Assembly: GCA_001724355.1 (NCBI GenBank)
Contig: MEEF01000006.1
Span: forward strand, 1-64,000
Length of the DNA stretch: 64,000 bases
Direction of reading: 5' to 3'
DNA from: Mesorhizobium sp. SCN 65-20
GTDB taxonomy: Bacteria; Pseudomonadota; Alphaproteobacteria; Rhizobiales; Rhizobiaceae
The stretch's first letter is position 1; each line of letters opens with the position of its first letter. The position numbers were made by a program, and so were the translations under genes. This document shows, one piece after another, positions 30,985 to 38,986 of the stretch. Below the pieces are notes generated by a model that was not told the DNA's origin, searched no databases, and saw only the letters and a program-made list of their open reading frames with translations.

Positions 30985-31012
30985 GAGCCCCGGAGCGATC
31001 CGGGGCTTTTGC
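30985..31012 (+). terminator. Intrinsic terminator after the RND operon
   Basis: AGCCCCGGA (30986-30994) pairs with TCCGGGGCT (30999-31007) around GCGA and ends in TTTT, closing the efflux operon. Confidence 0.9.
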
Positions 31013-31047
31013 GTTTCTGCAGGCTCGCGTGCGGTGGCCCGCGCCAG

Positions 31048-31447
31048 TTACCTGGGCGTCGGCGCGTGCTGGGCCGGCTGGAACAGCTCGACCAGGTTGC
31101 CGGAGGGATCGATGAGCAGGATCTGCGATCCCCCCCGGACCGGTGACGATGTCGTTGCGGAACTTGATGCCGGTGCCGCGCAGCCGGCCGACCTCGGCGG
31201 GCAGGTCGTCGACGATGAGCTGGATGCGGTTCCAACTCCCGGGTTCGGGCCGCTCGCCATCTGGCATCGGCCTTCCCGCAGAACTCGTCGGGCCACTCAG
31301 CAAGAGCCTGAGCGATCCTCGCCTGACGTCCGCGAAGGCTGGGGCAAAGTTGGTGAGAAGTGTGAAGTCCAGATGCTTCGTGTACCATTCCACGGCAGCT
31401 TCGACATCGGCCACCATGTAACGGACATTGACGGTTGTCTCTGTCAT
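31048..31447 (-). pseudogene. VOC/glyoxalase-like protein broken by a +1 frameshift in a G-run
   Basis: Read from ATG 31447 (with GAGGCAGAA upstream) the frame gives a glyoxalase/bleomycin-resistance fold: VRYMVADVEAAVEWYTKHL, then LLLSGPTSSAGRPM and WNRIQLIVDDLPAEVGRL. At a run of seven G residues (plus-strand C-run near 31130-31136) the frame is lost. The next frame continues the family exactly with QILLIDPSGNLVELFQPA and stops at 31048. One G fewer would restore an intact protein of about 132 residues. Either the gene is a recent pseudogene or phase-variable, or the homopolymer was miscalled. The usual metal-site glutamate lies in the frame-shifted tail (NLVELF). Confidence 0.8.
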
Positions 31448-31733
31448 TTCTGCCTCGCGATACTGACTACGCTGAGCCGCAGGCATGTTGCTCGCGGTAT
31501 CACTTCTGCGGCCGCCATACTCGACAGTATCACCATGCGGCGGGCGGAAAGATAACGTTTTCATCGAAGGCCGGCGCCCGACCCGGATGCTGCGAAATCG
31601 GTCGCTCGCGAAAGTAGCAGCTATTTACGTTGGCCGACTTTGGGAAGAATATCTCCGGGCGGAGGAAGCCCTGGGGATCCTCGTGAATTGCGCCTGAACG
31701 GCTTCCGACCGTTGGTTGCAAGGGAGGAAAATC

Positions 31734-32816
31734 ATGAAGCGCATTTTCCCGCTCGCGGCAGGCGCCGCAGCGTTGTTGCTTGGCGTGCCCTGCGCCTACG
31801 CGCAGTCCGGCAGCGTCGAAAAAGCCGTCGGCGGCTACAATTTTGGGGAAGCCGCAAAAGAGTCCCCCGATACGAAGAACTTCCATTCGGCCGATGGCCA
31901 CCTGACCTTCGCCATCGTGACGCATACGGCCGGCAACGGCTTCTTCGACCCGGTCTATGTCGGCGCAACCGTCGCCGGCAACATGATCGGCGCCAAGATA
32001 CTTTTGCTCGGCTCCGAGTCGCCGGTGGACGATCCGGCCCGTGAGATCGAAATCCTGAACCAGATCGTGCAGGACCCGACCATCGACGGCCTCATCATGA
32101 CGACGCCACAGGCAGGTGCCTACAACGATATCGTCAAGGCCGCCGAGGCGGCCGGCATCCCGATCGCCACGACCAACTCCTTCGACGGCACGATCCTCAA
32201 CCGCAGCGCCATCAGCCACACCGGCCAGGACGCCAGCGCAGCCGCCATAGGCGGCGAGGCGCTGGCCAAATGCGTGCTGGAGAGCGGCAAGACGAGCGGT
32301 TCGATCGTGCTGCCGTCGTCGACGGCGATGGGCAACATCGAGGTGAACAACCGCGTCACCGCCGCCTTCAACGCCATCGTCAAGACGCTGAAGGATGCCG
32401 GTAAGCTCGACGCGTTCAAGGTCGACGCCGGGCCCGAGAATGTCGGCATCGACACCAATCCGAACGATCCCGTCAACGCGCTCGTCTCGCTCTTCGAGTC
32501 GCGCGGCGATGTCGTCGGGGCCTTCACCGCAAACAACGTGTTCACCCCGCCGCTGGTCAAGGCCGTGGCCCAGGCGGGCATGACCGGCAAGATCTGCGCC
32601 TTTGGTTTCGACCTCGGTCCGGCGCAGCAGGAAGGCATCGCCAACGGCAACCTCACGGGCGCGCTCGGGCAGCAGCCGTTCCTGCAAGGCTTCTGGCCGG
32701 TGATGCAACTTTACCTGCAGATCGATCGCGGCATTTCCGCCGCCAATCTCGACACGCGCGCGCAACTGGTGACCAAGGATACGGTCGCAAAGGTCGGCAA
32801 GCGCTTCGAAAACTGA
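31734..32816 (+). CDS. Sugar-type ABC transporter substrate-binding protein
   Basis: A 360-residue periplasmic binding protein of the Peripla_BP_4 (ribose/fructose-binding-like) family. The signal peptide is MKRIFPLAAGAAALLLGVP, cleaved near AYAQ. Family landmarks are FAIVTHTAGNGFFDPVYVGA, the IVQDPTIDGLIMTTPQ strand and FGFDLGPAQQEGI near the end. The strong AGGGAGGAAA ribosome-binding site fixes ATG 31734. The permease and ATPase genes follow on the same strand. The family points to a monosaccharide or related small polyol, but the ligand is not determined. Confidence 0.92.
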   Translation: MKRIFPLAAGAAALLLGVPCAYAQSGSVEKAVGGYNFGEAAKESPDTKNFHSADGHLTFAIVTHTAGNGFFDPVYVGATVAGNMIGAKILLLGSESPVDDPAREIEILNQIVQDPTIDGLIMTTPQAGAYNDIVKAAEAAGIPIATTNSFDGTILNRSAISHTGQDASAAAIGGEALAKCVLESGKTSGSIVLPSSTAMGNIEVNNRVTAAFNAIVKTLKDAGKLDAFKVDAGPENVGIDTNPNDPVNALVSLFESRGDVVGAFTANNVFTPPLVKAVAQAGMTGKICAFGFDLGPAQQEGIANGNLTGALGQQPFLQGFWPVMQLYLQIDRGISAANLDTRAQLVTKDTVAKVGKRFEN

Positions 32817-32894
32817 TTTCGTCGAACCTCTGATCGGGGTGGGAAGGTTCCGGCCCTCCCACCGCCCGTGCCGGAGATTGAGCGGTAGGAACCC

Positions 32895-35147
32895 ATGGCG
32901 CCCACCACGACGACATCGCTTGGCCGTGCCCCGTCACAACTCGTCGGCGGCTGGGAGGTCGGCCTGCTGGCCTTCCTTGCCGTGCTCTATCTTGGCGGGG
33001 TCCTCGTCAATCCGACCTTCTTCGGGTCGGCGGAGGCCTTTCACGCGCTCCTCCGTGATACCGCTCGCGTGGGGATCATCGCGGTCGGCATGACTTTCGT
33101 CATCGTCAACAAGGACCTCGATCTTTCGGTCGGTTCGACCTACGGACTGGTGGCGGTGGTCTTCGCCCGGCTCTTTGCCCCGAGCTTCCTCGACTTCGGC
33201 GTCATTACCTCGGTGATCCTTTGCGTCCTGCTCGGCGCGGCCATAGGCCTCGTCAACGGATTGCTGGTCACCGTCCTCAAGGCGCCGGCATTCATCGCAA
33301 CGTTGACGGTCCTCTTCATCGGCCGTGGTCTCGTACTCGCCCTGACACAGGGCCAGGCGATCTACTATTCCGACAAGGCGAAGGAGCATCCGTTCTTCTT
33401 TCACCTGGGTGAAACCAATGTCCTTGGCTTCAACAACCAGATCCTGATTTTCGCAGCGATTGCGATCGGCGGCGCGCTGGTGCTCGCCAAGACCCGCTGG
33501 GGCTACGAGACCTTCGCCACCGGTGGCAACGAGCAGGCAGCAGGCTATGCCGGCATTCCGACGCACTGGGTGCGCATCCGGGCCTACCTGATCTCCTCGC
33601 TCTGCGCGACGATCGCGGCACTCTTGTCGGCAGCGCAGGACAAGGGGGTGACGCCGCTCTACGGCGTGAGCTGGGAACTGACGGTCATCGCGTCCGTCGT
33701 CATCGGCGGCGCCTCGATACTCGGCGGCCGCGGCCGGGTGATCGGTTCGTGCCTCGGCGCGGCGGTCGTCGTCCTGATCGACAAGGTGTTGCGCGAAGGC
33801 TGGCCGATCACGCGCACCGTGGTAATCGAAGGAGAGCAGATTTCGGTCAGCGCCAAATACACGCTGCCGGCGGGAGCGGTGTTGGTCTTCCTCGGCCTGC
33901 TGCTCGTGGTGGCGGTACTCGTGGAGCCCTATCTGGTTCGCCGCCAAGTGGCGGCCCGGTTCTGGGCTTGGCTGCGTGGCCGACCGCCACCGCCTGCCTA
34001 CGAGATCGGCGGGGTCGCGCTCGAAGGCGTGCAGACCAGGGGCGCCGTGACCGAAATTTCGCTCTCCGCCACCTGGCTGGGCAAGTTCCTCGCCCGGCGC
34101 GATGCGCTGGCGATCATCCTGGCCGCATTGCTGTGGCTGACCGGCCTCGCGCTCAGGCCCGACTACTGGTGGAACCTATCCAACACCTTCGCCATCCTGC
34201 TCAACTACACGGAACTGGCCTTGATCACGGTCGGGCTCACCTACGTCATCGCCGCCGGCGACATCGACCTGTCCGTGGGCGCAGTGCTGGCACTTGCGGG
34301 AAGCACGGCGGCCTATTTCCTGAAGGTGCTCGGCGCCGACCCGGTCACTGCGATCGCGATGGGACTGCTCGCGGGTATGGCGGCAGGCCTGGTCAACGCC
34401 GCCGTCACCGTCGGCTTCAAGCTGCCGGCCTTCATCGCCACTCTCGGCATGTTCTACATCGCCCGCGGCCTCGCGGCCTGGCTCGTCGCTGGCCAGCAAC
34501 TGACCGGCTGGCCCGAGGGTTACAACCTGCTCGGCCGTAAGGTGAACGACATCCTGCTGCATTTCCATATTTCGCTGCCCGAAGGGATCTTGCGCTCGGT
34601 CGCGGAGGTCGTCAGCGTCCAGACCATCTGGATGCTGCTGGTGGCGCTGCTCGCTGGCATCGTGCTCGCCTACACACCGTTCGGGCAGAAGGTCTACGCG
34701 ACCGGCGGCAACATCCGCGCCGCCGCCTATGCCGGCATCAACACCAACAGGGTGCGCTTCATGGCGTTCATGCTGTCGGCGCTGTGCGCGACCATGGCAG
34801 GTCTCATCAACATCGCCTATTTCCGCAGCTTCAATCCCGTCGCCGGCCAGTTCCGCGAACTCGATGCCATCGCAGCCGTCATCATCGGGGGCGGATCGAT
34901 CTTCGGCGGCTACGGCACGATCATCGGCGCGCTGGCGGGGGCGGCGGTCATCACTCTGATCCGTGCACTCCTGCAGATCAACGTCCAGGGATTTGCCATG
35001 CCGCAACACTGGATCAACGTCTTCATCGGCGGCATCCTGATCGCAGCAGTGCTGATCGACATCTGGGTGCGCCAGGCCAACATACTGGGCCGTCTCAGGG
35101 CTCGCCTTGCCCGTCGCAAGCCAGTCGTGGAGTTGCCTCATGCCTGA
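32895..35147 (+). CDS. ABC transporter permease, two RbsC-like domains fused in tandem
   Basis: A 750-residue membrane protein, twice the usual length. Residues about 20-350 and 395-735 are two complete BPD_transp_2 permease domains. Matching landmarks occur in both: GMTFVIVNKDLDLSVGSTYG versus GLTYVIAAGDIDLSVGAVLA; APAFIATLTVLFIGRGL versus LPAFIATLGMFYIARGL; and VVIGGASILGGRGRVIGS versus VIIGGGSIFGGYGTIIGA. A proline-rich linker (GRPPPPAYE) joins them. It therefore forms a whole transport channel as one covalent pseudodimer. The gene is followed by a single-domain ATPase whose start overlaps its stop by 8 bases. Confidence 0.93.
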   Translation: MAPTTTTSLGRAPSQLVGGWEVGLLAFLAVLYLGGVLVNPTFFGSAEAFHALLRDTARVGIIAVGMTFVIVNKDLDLSVGSTYGLVAVVFARLFAPSFLDFGVITSVILCVLLGAAIGLVNGLLVTVLKAPAFIATLTVLFIGRGLVLALTQGQAIYYSDKAKEHPFFFHLGETNVLGFNNQILIFAAIAIGGALVLAKTRWGYETFATGGNEQAAGYAGIPTHWVRIRAYLISSLCATIAALLSAAQDKGVTPLYGVSWELTVIASVVIGGASILGGRGRVIGSCLGAAVVVLIDKVLREGWPITRTVVIEGEQISVSAKYTLPAGAVLVFLGLLLVVAVLVEPYLVRRQVAARFWAWLRGRPPPPAYEIGGVALEGVQTRGAVTEISLSATWLGKFLARRDALAIILAALLWLTGLALRPDYWWNLSNTFAILLNYTELALITVGLTYVIAAGDIDLSVGAVLALAGSTAAYFLKVLGADPVTAIAMGLLAGMAAGLVNAAVTVGFKLPAFIATLGMFYIARGLAAWLVAGQQLTGWPEGYNLLGRKVNDILLHFHISLPEGILRSVAEVVSVQTIWMLLVALLAGIVLAYTPFGQKVYATGGNIRAAAYAGINTNRVRFMAFMLSALCATMAGLINIAYFRSFNPVAGQFRELDAIAAVIIGGGSIFGGYGTIIGALAGAAVITLIRALLQINVQGFAMPQHWINVFIGGILIAAVLIDIWVRQANILGRLRARLARRKPVVELPHA

Positions 35148-35922
35148 TGCCCTTCAAAGGGAACCCATCGTCGAAATGCGGGGCATCGAAAAGGCCTTCG
35201 GTGCGGTACAGGCGCTGCGCAACGTCGACATGGTGCTCTATCCGGGCGAGATCCTCGGTCTGGTCGGCGACAACTCCGCCGGCAAGTCGACGCTCATGAA
35301 GATCCTGTCGGGTGCCTACCAGCGCGACGCCGGCGAGATCTACGTCGCGGGCAAGCCGGTGCACTTCAAGAGCCCGCATGAGAGCCGCGACGCCGGCATC
35401 GAGATGATCTACCAGGACTTCGCGCTCTGCGGGAACATGGATGTCGGCCAGAACATCTTTCTCGGCCGGTGGCCGCTGAAGGGCCTCTTCGTCAACCGGC
35501 GGAAAATGTATGCGGAAGCCGACAGCGTGCTGAAGCGGCTCAAGGTCGACGTGAACTCCGTGTACCAGAAGGTCGAGAGCCTTTCCGGCGGCCGCCAGCA
35601 GTCAGTGGCGATTGCTCGGGCGATCTCTTTCCAGCCCCGCGTGGTGATCCTCGACGAGCCGACCGCCAATCTTTCCGTGATGGCCACCGAACGACTGCTC
35701 GAGACCATGCTTGAGCTGAAGAAGCAGGGCGTAGCGCAGATCATCATCTCGCACCGCCTCGTCGATATCTTTGCGGTGGGTGACCGCGTGATGGTGCTGA
35801 AGCGCGGCGAGAACGTCGGCGACCGCTACACCAGCAATACCGACGAGCGCGAGGTCCTGGAGATCATCGTCTCCGGCACGAGAGAACACGCGCTTAGCGC
35901 CGATGAGGCGAGGAAGAGCTGA
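35140..35922 (+). CDS. Sugar-type ABC transporter ATP-binding protein
   Basis: A 260-residue single-domain ATPase that should dimerise under the fused permease. Walker A is LVGDNSAGKSTLMKILSG, the Q-loop is EMIYQDFALC, the signature is LSGGRQQSVAIARAI, Walker B is VVILDEPTANLS and the H-loop is IIISHRL. Ribose-type systems usually carry two ATPase cassettes in one chain; this is the one-cassette FrcA-like type. ATG 35140 lies within the last codons of the permease gene, so translation is probably coupled. It is the last gene of the importer operon. Confidence 0.94.
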   Translation: MPDALQREPIVEMRGIEKAFGAVQALRNVDMVLYPGEILGLVGDNSAGKSTLMKILSGAYQRDAGEIYVAGKPVHFKSPHESRDAGIEMIYQDFALCGNMDVGQNIFLGRWPLKGLFVNRRKMYAEADSVLKRLKVDVNSVYQKVESLSGGRQQSVAIARAISFQPRVVILDEPTANLSVMATERLLETMLELKKQGVAQIIISHRLVDIFAVGDRVMVLKRGENVGDRYTSNTDEREVLEIIVSGTREHALSADEARKS

Positions 35923-36116
35923 TCGGCTGAAGCTTCAACCGGCAGCCTCGAAACCTGTCTCGGGCACCTGACCAATCGTTATCCAATGCGGCCTCTCCAT
36001 TAGCTCCAACTTGTGCTGGACACACGCCTTTAACTTGACTAACTGACTCATGAAATGTGTCGAGTGACCGTCGGCTCCCGTCCCACGCGGGCCGGGTGCA
36101 GTCAAAGGAGTGACCC

Positions 36117-37184
36117 ATGCCCAGCCGCCTCAAGGCTATTTCCGTCTTGGCGTTGACCCTGCCGCTTTTGTTGCCGGTGACGGCGCATGCCGAGAGTTCG
36201 TTTCTCGATCATCGCGGAAAGAAGATCACCTTCGAAAGCCCACCGAAGCGCGTGGTCACCGTTGTCCGCTCTGCGCCTATCATCTATCGCGCCGTCGACG
36301 AGAAGGCGGACAACATCGTCGGCATGAACAAGGATTCGTTGGACCGGTACTTCACCAAGGGAATCTATGCCGAGTTGCTGCCGGAAATGGCGAAGATCAA
36401 CGCCAGCGCAGCCCAGGACGGCTTCGTCCCGAATGTCGAGGCGATCCTGGCGCAGAAGCCGGACGCAGTCATCCAGTGGACACATGACGAAAAGCTGATC
36501 GAGCCGCTCGAGCGCGTCGGCCTCACCGTTGTGGGGTGGCAGTGCTGCACGGAGCAGGATCGCATCGACTATGTCACGCTGACCGGCTACATGACCGGAC
36601 GCAACGATCGCGCCCAGGCGATCCTGAAGGCGCAGTCGGACACATTGAAGGAACTCGGCGGCAAGGTCGCCAAGCTCGACAAGTCCGGGCTTCCTACAGT
36701 CCTTCACATCGACAAGGTGGCCGACCAGATTCAGGTCATCGCCAACGGTTCGCAGGATCTTTCGCTGAGTGGCGTGACCAATCCGGCGGCGGACGGTAGC
36801 GGTGAATGGTGGCGCACCGTCGACTTCGAGCAACTGCTCGTCTGGAACCCCGACATCATCATCATTCCGGCCTATGCCACCGACCTCAGTCCTGAGGATT
36901 TCTTCGGCAACCCGGTCCTCGCCAGCCTCAAGGCAGTCAAGGACAAGCGCGTATACAAGCAACCGGTGTTCGCCCGCACGCCCGATGCGCCCGAGATCTA
37001 CCTGACCTCGGAATGGCTGGCGGCAGTTGCCCATGGCACCGACTTCGCGCCGGACTTTAAGAAGCAGATCCGCGATACCTACAAGCTGATCTACGGAGCC
37101 GAACTGACGGACGATCAGGTGAAGGCGATCCTCGAAACCGGAAGCAATGCCCCGGCGAGCAAGTATGTCGAGTTCTTCGGCTGA
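36117..37184 (+). CDS. FecB/BtuF-type ABC substrate-binding protein
   Basis: A 355-residue periplasmic binding protein of the Peripla_BP_2 (iron-siderophore/heme/cobalamin) family. The signal peptide is ISVLALTLPLLLPVTAHA. The family start SFLDHRGKKITFESPPKRVV is typical, as are the PNVEAILAQKPDAVIQW strand and LLVWNPDIIIIPAYAT near the second lobe. A Cys-Cys pair (GWQCCTEQD) and a Gly/Trp-rich loop (SGEWWRT) in the cleft region are unusual and may mark the ligand. An AAAGGAGTGACC ribosome-binding site fixes ATG 36117. It starts the importer operon with FecCD and ATPase genes. The ligand is unknown. Confidence 0.9.
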   Translation: MPSRLKAISVLALTLPLLLPVTAHAESSFLDHRGKKITFESPPKRVVTVVRSAPIIYRAVDEKADNIVGMNKDSLDRYFTKGIYAELLPEMAKINASAAQDGFVPNVEAILAQKPDAVIQWTHDEKLIEPLERVGLTVVGWQCCTEQDRIDYVTLTGYMTGRNDRAQAILKAQSDTLKELGGKVAKLDKSGLPTVLHIDKVADQIQVIANGSQDLSLSGVTNPAADGSGEWWRTVDFEQLLVWNPDIIIIPAYATDLSPEDFFGNPVLASLKAVKDKRVYKQPVFARTPDAPEIYLTSEWLAAVAHGTDFAPDFKKQIRDTYKLIYGAELTDDQVKAILETGSNAPASKYVEFFG

Positions 37185-38235
37185 GGTGCCGGCGACCGGC
37201 TGGGCCGGACGGAAACTGGCTTCGGTTTCGGTCCTTCCGGTCCTGATCGGCCTCCTGGTCGCGACCATCCTCTATTCGATCACTATCGGGCGCTACGGCC
37301 TGTCGGTCGGCGACGTCGCCTACATCCTGATCGACAACGTCCACCCGCTGACCGCTCCCTATTGGGAGCCGGTGCAGGAAGTCGTCGTCGAGCAGGTCCG
37401 CCTGCCACGCATCATGGCGGCAGTCATCGTCGGCTTTGGCCTGTCCGTATCGGGCGCGGCGCTGCAGGGGCTGTTCCGCAATCCGCTGGTGGATCCGGGC
37501 ATCATCGGCGTTACCTCAGGCGCCGGTTTTGGCGGGACGCTGGCGATCCTCATCGGATTGCAGGGCTATCCGTTGTTGGCGATGGCTTTCCTGTTCGGCC
37601 TCGGCAGCGTTTTTCTCGTCAAGTTGCTGTCGACGGTGCGAGCACGCACGAGCATGCTGACGCTGGTTCTGGCGGGCGTGATCATATCGGCCTTCTTTTC
37701 GGCGGCGATTTCCATTGCCAAGCTCCTGGCCGACCCCTTCCAGAAGCTGCCCGCCATCACCTACTGGCTCATGGGTAGCATAGCCTCGACCAACTACCTG
37801 GACGTCCTGCTGATCGCGGTGGCGGTGGTTCCGTCGACGGTTGCGATCTATCTCCTGCGGTTCCAGATCAACATCATGTCGCTGGGCGAAGAAAAGGCGA
37901 GGGCGCTGGGCACGAAGGTCGTGCTGGTGCAATGGATCATCCTGCTCGCCTCGGCGCTCATTTCTGCCGGCGTGGTAGCGACCTCAGGCATCATCGGCTG
38001 GGTCGGCCTCGTGATCCCGCACGTCGCGCGCGCGCTGGTCGGGGCGGACCACCAGCGGCTCCTGCCGGTATCGGGCGTCCTCGGCGCGATCTACCTGCTG
38101 GTGGTCGACGATCTGGCCCGGACGGCGACCACGTCGGAGATTCCCCTCGGCATCATCACCGCGCTGATCGGCGTTCCCGTCTTCGCGCTAATCCTGCGCC
38201 GCCTGCACGCGAAGGGAGGCTGGTCCGGTGATTGA
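37165..38235 (+). CDS. FecCD-type ABC transporter permease
   Basis: A 356-residue polytopic permease of the BtuC/FecCD family, with about ten helices. Seen: QVRLPRIMAAVIVGFGLSVS, GAALQGLFRNPLVDPGIIGV, which is the family signature, ITYWLMGSI, and the ATPase-contact region SGIIGWVGLVIPHVARALVG. The start is placed at ATG 37165, inside the end of the binding-protein gene; an upstream in-frame ATG at 37147 is possible. It overlaps the next ATPase gene by 8 bases. The three genes form one importer. Confidence 0.93.
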   Translation: MSSSSAEVPATGWAGRKLASVSVLPVLIGLLVATILYSITIGRYGLSVGDVAYILIDNVHPLTAPYWEPVQEVVVEQVRLPRIMAAVIVGFGLSVSGAALQGLFRNPLVDPGIIGVTSGAGFGGTLAILIGLQGYPLLAMAFLFGLGSVFLVKLLSTVRARTSMLTLVLAGVIISAFFSAAISIAKLLADPFQKLPAITYWLMGSIASTNYLDVLLIAVAVVPSTVAIYLLRFQINIMSLGEEKARALGTKVVLVQWIILLASALISAGVVATSGIIGWVGLVIPHVARALVGADHQRLLPVSGVLGAIYLLVVDDLARTATTSEIPLGIITALIGVPVFALILRRLHAKGGWSGD

Positions 38236-38986
38236 GGCAAGCAACCTCACCATCGAGCGCGGCGGCACGACCATCCTCAGGAACTACAGCCTGCGCCTGG
38301 AGCGTGGGCGGATCCTGGCCGTGCTTGGAGCCAACGGCGTCGGCAAGACGACCCTGATCAACACCCTGATCGGCGTCATAAAACCCAAGTCGGGAAAGCT
38401 CTCGATCGGCGGCCAGGTAGGTTTCGTTCCCCAGCTCTTCGAGGTGCCGTTTTCCTATTCCGCCCTCGATATCGCGCTGATGGGAAGGGCCCGTCATCTC
38501 GGCCTGTTCGGGGCACCCGGCAGGAGGGACTACGAGATCGTTCGTCACTACCTGTGCATGCTGGGCATCGAACGTTTGCAAGCCCAGGCCTTCAATTCGT
38601 TGAGCGGCGGCCAGCGCCAGCTGGTGATGATCGCCCAGGCGCTGGCATCGGAATGCGACCTGCTGGTGCTCGACGAGCCCTGCGCGGCGCTCGACTACAA
38701 GAACCAGGACAAGGTCCTGGGTCTGCTCGGGCAGTTGCGGGAAATGCACGGCATGACGATCGTCTTTTCCACCCACATGCCGCAGCATGCCGTGGAGGTC
38801 GCCACCGACGTCCTGCTGATGACCAGCGGAAGCAGCTATGTCTGCGGACCGACCGAGGAGGCGCTCAGCGCCGAGAACCTGACAGTCCTTTATGACTTGC
38901 CTATCGCACGGGCGGATTTCGACGGACTAGCCAAGCACACCTACGCACCCGTTTTCCGTCAGAATGGAGCCCGTTTCGATGGCTGA
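38228..38986 (+). CDS. FecE-type ABC transporter ATP-binding protein
   Basis: A 252-residue ATPase. Walker A is LGANGVGKTTLINTLIG, the Q-loop is VGFVPQLF, the signature is LSGGQRQLVMIAQAL, Walker B is LLVLDEPCAALD and the H-loop is VFSTHMPQHA. The GTG start at 38228 overlaps the permease stop. The C-terminal tail is slightly extended. The start codon of the following unknown gene lies within its last codons, so that gene is probably translated together with the importer. Confidence 0.93.
   Translation: MIEASNLTIERGGTTILRNYSLRLERGRILAVLGANGVGKTTLINTLIGVIKPKSGKLSIGGQVGFVPQLFEVPFSYSALDIALMGRARHLGLFGAPGRRDYEIVRHYLCMLGIERLQAQAFNSLSGGQRQLVMIAQALASECDLLVLDEPCAALDYKNQDKVLGLLGQLREMHGMTIVFSTHMPQHAVEVATDVLLMTSGSSYVCGPTEEALSAENLTVLYDLPIARADFDGLAKHTYAPVFRQNGARFDG

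Noticed and set aside
31435..31697. Short plus-strand frames between the VOC remnant and the sugar-binding protein
   Set aside because: They overlap each other in different frames and have no ribosome-binding site or recognisable motif; the region is better read as leader DNA.
35923..36116. Possible cobalamin riboswitch or iron box before the FecB/BtuF-type gene
   Set aside because: No recognisable B12-box (GCCACTG-like) or clear Fur/Irr/RirA motif was found in the 195 bases.
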